In this document: positions 1 to 8,722 of the stretch, one piece after another
Layout: every line of letters starts with the position of its first letter
Position numbering within the stretch: the first letter of the stretch is position 1
Assembly: GCA_027483945.1 (NCBI GenBank)
Contig: JAIXTM010000018.1
Coordinates: 124,001-188,000, forward strand
Direction of reading: 5' to 3'
DNA: 64,000 nt
From: Hyphomicrobiales bacterium
Lineage (GTDB): Bacteria > Pseudomonadota > Alphaproteobacteria > Rhizobiales > Beijerinckiaceae
Notes under the pieces: model-generated
Told to the model about the DNA's origin: nothing
The model's database searches: none
The model's input: only the letters and a program-made list of their open reading frames with translations
Program-made: the position numbers and the translations under genes

Positions 1-1
1 A

Positions 2-94
2 ACGGGCCTGCCGGTCCGCCATCCGCAGGTGCCGGACATTTTCGAGATCGGCGACGACGGGCATTACCGCATCCGCAACGCCCTGCCGAACTGA
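2..94 (+). CDS. 3' end of an unidentified gene
   Basis: The window opens inside an open frame that ends at a TGA at 92-94. Only the last 30 residues are visible, ending in HYRIRNALPN. I do not recognise the family from this tail. It is followed within about 25 bases by a strong bidirectional terminator, which fits a real gene end. Confidence 0.55.
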   Translation, partial: TGLPVRHPQVPDIFEIGDDGHYRIRNALPN

Positions 95-117
95 GCACTC
101 CGCGCATTCGGACAAGA

Positions 118-145
118 AAAAGCCGGGCTCGATGGCCCGGCTTTT
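118..145. terminator. Bidirectional intrinsic terminator
   Basis: A perfect 11-bp stem (arms 118-128 and 135-145, six-base loop) is flanked by A-run on the left and T-run on the right. It lies between the stop of the leftmost gene and the stop of the convergent IalB-family gene, so it can end transcription from both sides. Confidence 0.85.
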
Positions 146-169
146 AACGTTGGTGCCGCGGCGGCCCGG

Positions 170-958
170 TCAGGGGCGCGCGGGCTGGCCGGGCTGGGCG
201 GCCGGCGGCGTGACGGGGACGACCGCGCCCGGCGCCTGGTTCTGCAGCTGGTTGCGCATCTGTTCCTGCTGGCGCATGGCCTCCTCGGCCTGGCGCTGCT
301 GCTCCTGCAGCACGGCCGGGTCGATCGGCGCGCCGTCGAAGGCCTTGCCGAAATCGGCCAGCGGCAGCTGGAACGTGACCTCGCGGCCGACCTGGTTCTG
401 CACGGACACGTTCAGCGTGTTGCCGCGCTTGAACGCGTTGATGATGTCGTCCTTGATCGCGGCCTCGGCGAAGCAGCCGTTGGGCAGGCAGATCGCGAAG
501 ACACCCGGCGTCGGCTGGTTCTGGTCCGCCGCGAAGCGGATGCCGGGGGCGAGCATGAGGCCCAGCGGCAGGATGAAGCGCACCATCTTGTTCGGGTCGC
601 CCTTCACGTCATAGACGGCGATGGCGACGACCGGCTGGTTCTGGTCCGACACGAAGTCGCGGGTCGTGTAGCAGATCTCGCGGTTGGACGCCTGGTCGCG
701 GCCGCAGACCTTGGTCCAGGCCTGCTGCTCGTTGGCCTTCAGCTTGACCACGAGCGGGCCTTCCTGCCCGGCGGGCGCCGCCGGCTGGGCGGGCTGCTGG
801 GCCGGAGCCTGGGCGGGGCGCTGCGGCTGGGCCGCCGGACGCTGCGGCTGGGCGGCCGGTCGCTGCGGCTGGTTCGGCTGCGCGGGAGCCTGGGCGAAGG
901 CCCCGAAAGCGATGCCGGTCAGCGCCGCACCCACTGCAACGGTCCTCAGGACGTTCAT
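170..958 (-). CDS. IalB-family exported protein with Pro/Gln-rich linker
   Basis: A 262-residue protein with an N-terminal signal peptide (MNVLRTVAVGAALTG..., likely cleaved after AFA near residue 22), a Pro/Gln/Ala linker of repeated QPQRPAA units (about residues 27-55), and a C-terminal domain matching the invasion-associated locus B family. That domain has paired cysteines in contexts such as KVCGRDQ, REICYTT and ICLPNGCF. IalB proteins are periplasmic or outer-membrane-associated; the name comes from Bartonella erythrocyte invasion, but most family members are in free-living bacteria and their role is unknown. The start at 958 was preferred over an upstream in-frame ATG at 994 because AAGGAAG sits just before it and the signal peptide begins there. 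The gene converges on the terminator at 118-145. Confidence 0.85.
   Translation of the reverse strand: MNVLRTVAVGAALTGIAFGAFAQAPAQPNQPQRPAAQPQRPAAQPQRPAQAPAQQPAQPAAPAGQEGPLVVKLKANEQQAWTKVCGRDQASNREICYTTRDFVSDQNQPVVAIAVYDVKGDPNKMVRFILPLGLMLAPGIRFAADQNQPTPGVFAICLPNGCFAEAAIKDDIINAFKRGNTLNVSVQNQVGREVTFQLPLADFGKAFDGAPIDPAVLQEQQRQAEEAMRQQEQMRNQLQNQAPGAVVPVTPPAAQPGQPARP
819..881. repeat. 21-bp tandem repeat inside the IalB-family gene
   Basis: Three adjacent 21-bp units begin at 819, 840 and 861, each starting CGCTGCGGCTGG; the third diverges at its 3' half. They encode the repeated QPQRPAA segment of the linker and keep frame, so copy-number change would lengthen or shorten the linker without a frameshift. 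Confidence 0.75.
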
Positions 959-1218
959 CTCGTCTTCCTTTTCAAGCCTCGTTCGGCGGGCCATCCCGCG
1001 ACGCTCGCCTCCGGGCGACCGGACCGAACGGAAACGGGCGGGTCATTCAGCGCCGAATGAGGCGACAGCATGACGCGCGCCTCCTTTACCGGGAAGACGC
1101 GCGGGATTCCAGCGTCTTCGCGCGGCCGGCCATATGGCGGCGCCCCGGCTCTTCGGGCATCCTTTTTTCGAACGATTCGTGCGCCCGTCGGCGCAAACCG
1201 GCCTGCAGGGGAGCAGCC

Positions 1219-2520
1219 ATGAGCGTCTCGACCGTCCTGAAGCCCGCGGCCGGCACCCCGGCGGCCAGGACCCGGCTCGACCTCCCCACCCTGCTGGACG
1301 GCGCCGCCCAGGCCTTCCCGAATCGCCCGGCGGTCGGCGACGCCGCTCCCCGCCGGGAGCTCGACGGGGCGGAGCCGCGCCGCCTGACGCTGGGCGAGCT
1401 GCGCCGCGAGGCGGAAAGGCTCGCGGGGCTTTTCGGCCAGTTCCGGCTCTCGCCGGGGGCCAGCGTCGCGATCCAGCTGCCGAATGTGCCCGAGGCGATG
1501 CTCGCCATCATGGGCGTGCTGCGTGCGGGCCTGTGCCCCCTGCTCCTGCCTGCCGGCCTGTCGCGCATCGCCGCAACCCGCGCCATCGCGGACGGGCAGT
1601 GCGAGGGGATCGTGACGGCAACGCGCGCCGGATCGCTGAAGCCGGGCGAGGTCATGCGCGACATCGCCGGCGGCAACCTCACGATCCGATTCGTGACCGC
1701 CTTCGGCGAGGACCTGCCGGACGGCCTGATCGGGCTCGACCGGCTGCCCTGGTCGCTCGCGGACGCGGCCGCGCCGCTCGACCGCGACCACGGCCCCGAT
1801 TACGGGCTCGTCGCCACGCTGGACGAAGCGTCCGGCCAGATCTTCGCGCGCTCCTGCGAGAGCCTGATCGCCACCGGCCTCGGCATCGTGGCGGCGGCGC
1901 GGATGCGGCCCGGCCACCGGGTGCTGAGCCTGCTGCCGCCGGACGATCTCGCGGGCCTGGCCGCCGGATTGCTGCCGAGCCTCGCGGCCGGCGTTCCGCT
2001 CACGACGATGGGCCTGTTCGACAGCGCCGCGCTGGCGGCATGCCTCGACGAGGGCCAGCCGACCCACCTCATCGCGCCCGGCTGGCTGGAGCCCAGCCTC
2101 GCCGGTTCGCGCCTCGGCCGGCATCCGTCGCTGGCGGGCATCGTCTATGTCCATAAGCTGCCCTGGGCCCACCGCGACGAGCGCGGGCCGGAAACGCTGG
2201 CGGTGCCCTGCGTCGACATCCTGGCGGTCGGCGAATACGCGCTCTTCATCACCCAGCGCGAGACGGGCGAAGGGCCGCGCTTCGACATCAACGGCGTGGC
2301 GCCGCGCCTGCCCAGCGGGCACGCGCTGGTGGAGGCCCGGGCCGCGGACGGGATGCTCGAGGTGCGCGGCCGCGCCGCGCGGTCCCGGACGCTGCAGCCG
2401 CTCGGGCGCCGCGAGCCGGATTATGCGATGCCGGCGGACCGCTGGATGCAGGTGCCCATGGCCATCGAGACCGAGGGCACGCTGATCACCGGCCTCGACC
2501 GGCTCCAGCGTTCGTTCTGA
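1219..2520 (+). CDS. Degenerate acyl-CoA synthetase-like (AMP-binding) protein
   Basis: A 433-residue protein resembling the N-terminal part of the ANL adenylate-forming superfamily. The segment IQLPNVPEAMLAIMGVLRAG is a typical acyl-CoA synthetase motif near residue 90. However, the phosphate-binding loop (normally a Ser/Thr/Gly-rich TSGTTGxPK) is replaced by DEASGQIFARS, and no YGxTE, TGD or GRxxxxIK signature is visible. The protein is about 100 residues shorter than usual enzymes, and the C-terminal lid domain is missing. The start at 1219 has GGGGAG upstream; the frame is open further 5' but without a good ribosome site. The stop lies 35 bases inside the convergent mfd gene. Adenylation activity is doubtful. 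The frame is intact with coding-like codon use, so it looks like a maintained pseudoenzyme rather than a pseudogene. Confidence 0.7.
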   Translation: MSVSTVLKPAAGTPAARTRLDLPTLLDGAAQAFPNRPAVGDAAPRRELDGAEPRRLTLGELRREAERLAGLFGQFRLSPGASVAIQLPNVPEAMLAIMGVLRAGLCPLLLPAGLSRIAATRAIADGQCEGIVTATRAGSLKPGEVMRDIAGGNLTIRFVTAFGEDLPDGLIGLDRLPWSLADAAAPLDRDHGPDYGLVATLDEASGQIFARSCESLIATGLGIVAAARMRPGHRVLSLLPPDDLAGLAAGLLPSLAAGVPLTTMGLFDSAALAACLDEGQPTHLIAPGWLEPSLAGSRLGRHPSLAGIVYVHKLPWAHRDERGPETLAVPCVDILAVGEYALFITQRETGEGPRFDINGVAPRLPSGHALVEARAADGMLEVRGRAARSRTLQPLGRREPDYAMPADRWMQVPMAIETEGTLITGLDRLQRSF

Positions 2521-5500
2521 CCGGCGGCGCCGGCGGCTTGGAGTCTGCCGGCGGCTTGGTACCCGCCGGCGGCTTGGCGGCCGGCTTCTCCTGCGTCTTC
2601 TCGGCGATGGCGACGAGCTTGCGCAGCATCTGAAGCGTGCCCCTGAGCCGCTTCTCCGGCGTCGGGAAGTCGTCGATGAAGACGATCTTCATGTCGGGCC
2701 TGACCTTGGCCATCGAGCCCTGCTCGGCGACGAAGCGCACCAGGCCGTCCGGATTGGCGAAGGCGTTGTCGCGGAAGGACAGGATGATGCCCTTGGGCCC
2801 CGCATCCACCTTCTCCACATTGGCGCGGCGGCAGAGCGCCTTGATCCGCACGACCTTCAGAAGCTGCTCGACCTCTTCCGGCAGCGGGCCGAAGCGGTCG
2901 ATGAGCTCCGCGGCGAAGGCCTCCAGGGCCTCGTCGGTGTCCAGCGTCGAGAGGCGCTTGTAGAGGCCGAGGCGCAACGGCAGGTCGGGGACATAGCCCT
3001 CGGGGATCATGACCGGGGTGCCGACGGAGATGGACGGCGACCATTGCCCGTCGCCCTCGTCGTCCTCGATGCCCGCCTTGAGCTGGGCGACCGCCTCTTC
3101 CAGCATCTGCTGGTAGAGCTCGTAGCCCACCTCCTTGATGTGGCCGGACTGCTCGTCGCCCAGGAGATTGCCCGCGCCCCGGATGTCGAGATCGTGAGAG
3201 GCGAGCTGGAAGCCGGCGCCCAGCGTGTCCAGGGATTGCAGGACCTTGAGACGCTTCTCCGCCTGGGGCGTCAGCTGGCGGTTGGCCGGAACGGTGAACA
3301 GGGCATAGGCCCTGGTCTTGGAACGGCCCACGCGGCCGCGCAGCTGGTAGAGCTGGGCGAGGCCGAACATGTCGGCACGGTGGACGATCAGCGTGTTGGC
3401 GGTGGGGATGTCGAGCCCCGATTCCACGATCGTGGTCGAGAGCAGGACGTCGTATTTGCCCTCGTAGAAGGCGGTCATCACGTCTTCCAGCTGCCCGGCG
3501 GCCATCTGGCCGTGGGCGACCGCGACCTTGGCCTCGGGCACGCTCGCGTCGAGGAAGCTCTTCACCTCCGCGAGGTCCTCGATCCGCGGGCAGACATAGA
3601 AGGCCTGGCCGCCGCGATAGCGCTCGCGCAGCAGGGCCTCGCGGATCGACAGCGCGTCGAAGGGCGTGATGAAAGTCCGCACCGCCAGGCGATCCACCGG
3701 CGGCGTCGCGATGATCGACAGGTCGCGCACGCCGGTCATGGCGAGCTGGAGCGTGCGTGGGATCGGCGTCGCGGACAGCGTCAGCACGTGGACCTCGGCC
3801 CGCAGCTCCTTCAGCCGCTCCTTGTGGGCCACGCCGAAATGCTGCTCCTCGTCGATGATGACGAGGCCGAGATCCTTGAACTGGATCTGCTTGCCGAGCA
3901 GCGCATGGGTGCCGACCACGACGTCCACGGTGCCGTCGGCGATGCCTTCCTTGACCGCCTTCATCTCCGCCGCCGGAACGAAGCGCGAAGCCTGCGCGAC
4001 CTTGAGCGGAAGGCCGTGCAGGCGCTCGGAGAAGGTCTTGAAATGCTGGCGGGCCAGCAGCGTCGTCGGCACCACGACGGCAACCTGCTTGCCCGCCATG
4101 GCGGCGGTGAAGGCGGCGCGCAGCGCGACCTCGGTCTTGCCGAAGCCGACATCGCCGCAGACGAGCCGATCCATGGGCCGGCCCGTGCCGAGATCCTCCA
4201 TGACCGCGTCGATGGCCGTCTGCTGGTCCTCGGTCTCCTCGTAGGGGAAGCGGGCGGCGAACTCGTCGTAGACGCCGTCGGCCGGGACGAGCTTCGGCGC
4301 CTCGCGCATCAGGCGGGCGGCAGCGACCTTGATGAGCTGGCCGGCCATCTCGCGGATGCGCTGCTTCAGCTTGGCCTTGCGCGCCTGCCAGGCAGTGCCG
4401 CCCAGGCGGTCGAGCGGCACCTCGGTGTCCTCGGAGCCGTAGCGCGAGAGCAGTTCCAGGTTCTCGACCGGCAGGAACAGCTTGTCGTTGTTGGCGTAAT
4501 GGATCTCGACGCAATCGTGCGGGGCGCCCGAGACCTCGATGGTCTGAAGGCCGACGAAGCGGCCGATGCCGTGGTCGACATGGACGACGAGGTCGCCGGG
4601 GGCCAGGCTTCCGACCTCGGCGATGAAGTCCTGCGCCCGGCGGTTCTTGCGCTTGGCGCGGATGAGCCGGTCGCCCAGGATGTCCTGCTCGCCGATGACG
4701 GCGAGGTCCTGCGTCTCGAATCCCTCTTCCAGACCCCAGACCGCCAGCGCCGCCTCGCCCTTGGGCAGGGCGAGCGCGTCCGCGAAACGCATGACGGGCT
4801 TCGCCTGGAGCCCGTGATCGACGAGGACATGGGACAGGCGCTCGCGCGAACCGTCGGACCAGGCGGCGAGCATCACGCGCTTGCCGCCCTTCTGCAGGGC
4901 CCGGACATGGTCCACGGCCGCCTGGAAGACGTTGACGTCCTCCTGCTGGCGCTCGGGCGCGAAGGAGCGGCCGGCGCGCGCGCCGCAATCGACGACGCGG
5001 ACGCCCTCGCCTTCCAGGCGCGCGAAGGGCGTGAAGGTCGCGACCGGGCGGGCCGCGACGGCCTTCGCCCATTCATCCGGCGCCATGTAGAGCGCGTCCG
5101 GCGGCAGCGGCTTGTAGGGCGCACCGCCGGCATTGGCGCTGAGCGCCGCCTTGCGGGCATCGTAATGGTCGCGGATGAGGGCGAGACGCTCGCCCGCGGC
5201 GTCCTCGGCCAGCGTATCGAAGAGGATCGGCGCGTCGGGCGCGTAGTCGAGCAGCGTGTCGAGCCTCTCGTGGAACAGGGGCAGCCAGTGCTCCAGCCCC
5301 GGATGCCGGCGCCCCTCGCTCACCGCCTCGTAGAGCGTGTCGTCGCGACCCGGGGTGCCGAAGGTCGATGTATAGGCCTGGCGGAAGCGCCGGATCGACT
5401 CCGTCGTCAGCCGGGCCTCGGACATGGGCACCAGGTCGAGCACGCGCAACTGGCCGGTGGAGCGCTGCGTCTCCGGATCGAAGGCGCGGATCGTCTCCAG

Positions 5501-6103
5501 CTGGTCGCCGAAGAAATCCAGGCGGATCGGCTCGGCGAGGCCCGGGGGGAAGAGGTCCACGATGCCGCCGCGCATCGCGTATTCGCCGGTCTCGCGCACC
5601 GTGCCCGTGCGGACATAGCCGTTGGTCTCGAGCCAGCTCGTCAGGACGTTGGTGTCGATGACGTTGCCCGGCGCCGCCGAGAAGGTCTCGGCCGCCATGC
5701 GCGCCCGCGGCGGCACGCGCTGCAGAACCGCGTTGATCGTCGCGATGAGGATGCGCGGCCGTTCCTCGGTCGCGATCGTCTTGGTCAGGCGCGCCAGGGT
5801 CGTGACGCGCTGGGCGACGACGCCCGCATTCGGCGAAATCCGGTCATAGGGCTGGCAGTCCCAGCCCGGGAAGGTCAGCACCTCGATGTCGGGGGCGAGA
5901 AACGCAAGCCCGGCGCGGGCCGCCTCCAGCCGCTGGCTATCCCGGGCGATGTAGACGAGCGTCGCCGGCGCCTCCGCCTTGCGGGCGCGGCGGCGCGCAA
6001 GGTCCGCCAGCGCGAGCGGCTGAAAGCCGTCCGGCGCGTTGGCGAGGACGAGGCGCTGGCCTCCCGACAGGTTGTCGAGGGCGGCGGATGGGTCGGCTTT
6101 CAT
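2486..6103 (-). CDS. mfd: Transcription-repair coupling factor Mfd
   Basis: A 1205-residue SF2 translocase that removes RNA polymerase stalled at lesions and recruits UvrA. In order: an N-terminal UvrB-like module (FPGWDCQPYDRISPN near residue 80), a CarD-like RNA-polymerase-interacting domain (PGDLVVHVDHGIGRFVGLQ, about 495-590), and RecG-like helicase motifs with Walker A GDVGFGKTE near 650, DEEQHFG near 750, ATPIPRT near 785 and GRVGRS in the second lobe. The C-terminal UvrA-masking domain follows, then a Pro/Lys/Ala-rich tail of about 40 residues. Length is slightly above the usual 1150. The gene converges on the AMP-binding-like gene with a 35-bp overlap and is next to sdhE and recG, a common alphaproteobacterial arrangement. 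No clear Shine-Dalgarno precedes the ATG at 6103. Confidence 0.97.
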   Translation of the reverse strand: MKADPSAALDNLSGGQRLVLANAPDGFQPLALADLARRRARKAEAPATLVYIARDSQRLEAARAGLAFLAPDIEVLTFPGWDCQPYDRISPNAGVVAQRVTTLARLTKTIATEERPRILIATINAVLQRVPPRARMAAETFSAAPGNVIDTNVLTSWLETNGYVRTGTVRETGEYAMRGGIVDLFPPGLAEPIRLDFFGDQLETIRAFDPETQRSTGQLRVLDLVPMSEARLTTESIRRFRQAYTSTFGTPGRDDTLYEAVSEGRRHPGLEHWLPLFHERLDTLLDYAPDAPILFDTLAEDAAGERLALIRDHYDARKAALSANAGGAPYKPLPPDALYMAPDEWAKAVAARPVATFTPFARLEGEGVRVVDCGARAGRSFAPERQQEDVNVFQAAVDHVRALQKGGKRVMLAAWSDGSRERLSHVLVDHGLQAKPVMRFADALALPKGEAALAVWGLEEGFETQDLAVIGEQDILGDRLIRAKRKNRRAQDFIAEVGSLAPGDLVVHVDHGIGRFVGLQTIEVSGAPHDCVEIHYANNDKLFLPVENLELLSRYGSEDTEVPLDRLGGTAWQARKAKLKQRIREMAGQLIKVAAARLMREAPKLVPADGVYDEFAARFPYEETEDQQTAIDAVMEDLGTGRPMDRLVCGDVGFGKTEVALRAAFTAAMAGKQVAVVVPTTLLARQHFKTFSERLHGLPLKVAQASRFVPAAEMKAVKEGIADGTVDVVVGTHALLGKQIQFKDLGLVIIDEEQHFGVAHKERLKELRAEVHVLTLSATPIPRTLQLAMTGVRDLSIIATPPVDRLAVRTFITPFDALSIREALLRERYRGGQAFYVCPRIEDLAEVKSFLDASVPEAKVAVAHGQMAAGQLEDVMTAFYEGKYDVLLSTTIVESGLDIPTANTLIVHRADMFGLAQLYQLRGRVGRSKTRAYALFTVPANRQLTPQAEKRLKVLQSLDTLGAGFQLASHDLDIRGAGNLLGDEQSGHIKEVGYELYQQMLEEAVAQLKAGIEDDEGDGQWSPSISVGTPVMIPEGYVPDLPLRLGLYKRLSTLDTDEALEAFAAELIDRFGPLPEEVEQLLKVVRIKALCRRANVEKVDAGPKGIILSFRDNAFANPDGLVRFVAEQGSMAKVRPDMKIVFIDDFPTPEKRLRGTLQMLRKLVAIAEKTQEKPAAKPPAGTKPPADSKPPAPPVRTNAGAGRGR

Positions 6104-6185
6104 GGGGCGGGCGGGCGCTGTCGCGATGCTGTCCGGGAGCGCCTGTACTTAGGCACCGCGCCCCGCCGGGGCAAGCCGGATGCCG

Positions 6186-6482
6186 TCAGGAATGGATCGG
6201 CCCCGCATGGGTATGGAAGGCCTGAAGGCGCCGGAACACGGGCGTGTCGTAGTTGGAAGGCGTCGCCCGCTCGCCCGTCAGCCAGGCGAGAAGGTCCCGA
6301 TCCGGCACCTCGATGAGTTGCTCGAAGACATCGAGTTCCGCGTCCGTCAGCCCGTCGATGGCGGCGTCGGCGAATTGGCCCATGAGCAGGTCCATCTCCC
6401 GCATCCCCCGGTGCCAGGACCGGAAGAGGATCTTGCGGCGGCGCGGGTCGAGGTCGGCGCTGGTGCGGCGGGTCCCGGTCAT
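6186..6482 (-). CDS. sdhE: FAD assembly factor SdhE
   Basis: A 98-residue protein of the SdhE/YgfY (DUF339) family, which helps attach FAD covalently to succinate dehydrogenase SdhA. The signature RGMRE (residues 25-29, the RGxxE motif) follows RRKILFRSWH, and the rest fits the five-helix bundle (LLMGQFAD, LLAWLTGE). The start at 6482 (MTGTRRT) has GGAGA upstream; a longer in-frame extension would add a low-complexity Ala/Pro stretch and was rejected. It is divergent from recG, with 125 bp between the starts, and may be co-transcribed with mfd, which begins 83 bases downstream. Confidence 0.92.
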   Translation of the reverse strand: MTGTRRTSADLDPRRRKILFRSWHRGMREMDLLMGQFADAAIDGLTDAELDVFEQLIEVPDRDLLAWLTGERATPSNYDTPVFRRLQAFHTHAGPIHS

Positions 6483-6607
6483 GGCTCTGGTGGTCTCCGG
6501 CGGGCTCGAGGCAGGCGCCGCGCTTGGCGGCGCGGCCGCCGCTATATAGGGTCCGGCTTGCGGCGAGTCAGCCTCGCCATCGGAATGAGGGCCGGAACGC
6601 GACGCCC

Positions 6608-8722
6608 ATGCGCCCCTCGGTGCTCGATCCCTATTTCGCATCGCTGACCAGCCTGCCCGGCATCGGCCCCAAGCTCGCGCCGCTCTTCGACAGGCTGGTG
6701 GCCGAGCCCGGCGTTCCGGCGCGGGTGCTCGACCTCGTCCTCAACCTGCCCCGGGCCGGCATCGACCGCCGCGTCGGCGGCTCGATCGCCGAGGCTCCGG
6801 CGGGCGAGACCGTGACATTGGCGGTCCGCGTCGTCGAGCATCGTCCGGCCCCGCCTGGCCGCGCCCGGGCGCCCTATCGCGTCGTGGTAGAGGACGAGAC
6901 CGGCGACGTGACGCTCGTCTTCTTCAAGGCGCAGCGCGGCTGGCTTGAGAAACTTCTGCCCGTCGGGGAGACGCGGTTCGTCTCCGGCACGATCGAATTG
7001 TGGGACGGCCGGCGGCAGATGGTCCATCCCGACCGCATCCTCGACGCGCGGGCCTTCGCCGCCCTGCCCGACGTCGAGCCGGTCTATGGCCAGACGGAGG
7101 GCCTGAGCACGCGGGTCGTCGCGAAAGCGGTCGGCGCCGCGCTGGAGCGCGTGCCGGCCTTGCCCGAATGGCAGGACGCGGCCTGGCTGACCCGCAACGG
7201 CTTCCCGGCTTTCCGCGACGCGCTCTTGCGCATCCATCAGCCGGCCGAGGCGGGCGAGCTGTCGCCGGAACTGCTGGCGAAAAACCCGGCGCGCCGGCGC
7301 CTCGCCTATGACGAGTTGCTGGCGACGCAACTGGCGCTCGCCCTGGTGCGCGCCCAGGCGAAGCGGCCGGCAGGCCGGGCGATCGCCGCCGATTCCGCGC
7401 TGCTGGACAAGGTCCGCGCGGCCCTGCCGTTCAGGCTGACGGGATCGCAGGAAAAGGCCGTGGCCGAGATCGCCGCGGACCTGGCTTCCGGCCAGCGCAT
7501 GCTGCGGCTGCTTCAGGGCGATGTCGGCTCCGGCAAGACGGCGGTGGCGTTGATGGCGATGGCCATGGTGGCCGGCGCCGGCCGGCAATCGGCGCTGATG
7601 GCGCCGACCGACATCCTCGCCCGCCAGCACGCGGCGCGGCTGGCGCCGCTGGCCGCGTCCGCCGGGTTGCGGGTCGCGGCGCTGACCGGGCGGGACAAGG
7701 GCCGCGCGCGGCAGGGGATCCTCGACGGACTCGCCTCCGGCGACATCCATATCGTCGTCGGCACCCACGCGCTGTTCCAGGACGACGTGGCGTTCCGGGA
7801 CCTGGGGCTCGCGGTCGTGGACGAGCAGCACCGCTTCGGCGTGCACCAGCGGCTCGCGCTCGGCGCCAAGGGCGAGGCGGTGGACGTCCTGGTCATGACC
7901 GCGACGCCGATCCCCCGCACCCTGGCCCTCACCTATTTCGGCGACATGGACGTGTCCGTCCTGTCCGAGAAGCCGGCGGGCCGGCAGCCGATCACGACCC
8001 GGGCCCTGCCGCTGGAGCGGCTGGACGAGGTCGTGTCGGCGGTGGGCCGCGCCATGGAGACGGGCGCGCGGGTCTATTGGATCTGCCCGCTCGTGGCCGA
8101 ATCCGAGCTGGTGGACGTGGCGGCGGCGCAGGAGCGCGCGGACGATCTCAGGCGCCATTTCGGCGCGGCGGTCGGCCTGCTCCACGGCAAGATGGCCGGG
8201 CGCGACAAGGACGAGGCCATGGCGCGGTTCGCGTCGGGGGAAACGACGCTCCTCGTCTCGACCACGGTCGTGGAGGTCGGCGTGGACGTGCCGGAGGCGA
8301 CGGTGATGGTCATCGAGCATGCCGAGCGGTTCGGTCTTGCGCAGCTTCACCAGTTGCGGGGCCGGATCGGGCGCGGGTCGGACGCATCCACGTGCCTCCT
8401 GCTCTACAAGGCGCCGCTCGGCGAGACCGCCAAGGCGCGGATCGCCATCATGCGCGAGACCGAGGACGGGTTCCGCATCGCCGACGAGGACCTGAAGCTG
8501 CGCGGCGAAGGCGAGATGCTGGGCACGCGCCAGTCGGGCGCGCCGGACTTCCGGCTCGCGGACTTCGCCGCCGACGGCGACCTGATCGCCGCTGCACGGG
8601 ACGACGCGCGGCTCGTCATCGAACGCGATCCGCAGCTCATGTCGGCGCGGGGCGAAGCGCTGCGGGCGCTGCTCTATCTCTTCGAGCGGGACGCCGCGAT
8701 CCGGCTGCTACGGGCCGGCTGA
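6608..8722 (+). CDS. recG: ATP-dependent DNA helicase RecG
   Basis: A 704-residue branch-migration helicase that remodels stalled forks and Holliday junctions. The N-terminal wedge/OB region begins with SLPGIGPKLAPLFDRL. Helicase motifs follow: Walker A GDVGSGKTA near residue 304, DEQHRFG near 404, TATPIPRTLALT near 430, and the second lobe with STTVVEVGVDVP and QLRGRIGRG. Length is normal. The start at 6608 was chosen because homologues begin close to the MRPSVLDPYF sequence; the upstream in-frame extension overlaps the sdhE promoter region. The 3' end overlaps the convergent DUF502 gene by 15 bp. Confidence 0.96.
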   Translation: MRPSVLDPYFASLTSLPGIGPKLAPLFDRLVAEPGVPARVLDLVLNLPRAGIDRRVGGSIAEAPAGETVTLAVRVVEHRPAPPGRARAPYRVVVEDETGDVTLVFFKAQRGWLEKLLPVGETRFVSGTIELWDGRRQMVHPDRILDARAFAALPDVEPVYGQTEGLSTRVVAKAVGAALERVPALPEWQDAAWLTRNGFPAFRDALLRIHQPAEAGELSPELLAKNPARRRLAYDELLATQLALALVRAQAKRPAGRAIAADSALLDKVRAALPFRLTGSQEKAVAEIAADLASGQRMLRLLQGDVGSGKTAVALMAMAMVAGAGRQSALMAPTDILARQHAARLAPLAASAGLRVAALTGRDKGRARQGILDGLASGDIHIVVGTHALFQDDVAFRDLGLAVVDEQHRFGVHQRLALGAKGEAVDVLVMTATPIPRTLALTYFGDMDVSVLSEKPAGRQPITTRALPLERLDEVVSAVGRAMETGARVYWICPLVAESELVDVAAAQERADDLRRHFGAAVGLLHGKMAGRDKDEAMARFASGETTLLVSTTVVEVGVDVPEATVMVIEHAERFGLAQLHQLRGRIGRGSDASTCLLLYKAPLGETAKARIAIMRETEDGFRIADEDLKLRGEGEMLGTRQSGAPDFRLADFAADGDLIAAARDDARLVIERDPQLMSARGEALRALLYLFERDAAIRLLRAG

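Noticed and set aside
955-2322. Minus-strand frame upstream of the IalB-family gene, overlapping the AMP-binding-like gene
   Set aside because: It has an Arg/Ala/Gly-rich shadow composition, while the plus-strand frame has acyl-CoA-synthetase signals and a good ribosome site.
3044-6316. Very long open frame on the plus strand opposite mfd
   Set aside because: It mirrors the mfd codon pattern, lacks a recognisable domain and follows from high GC at third positions; mfd itself is unmistakable.
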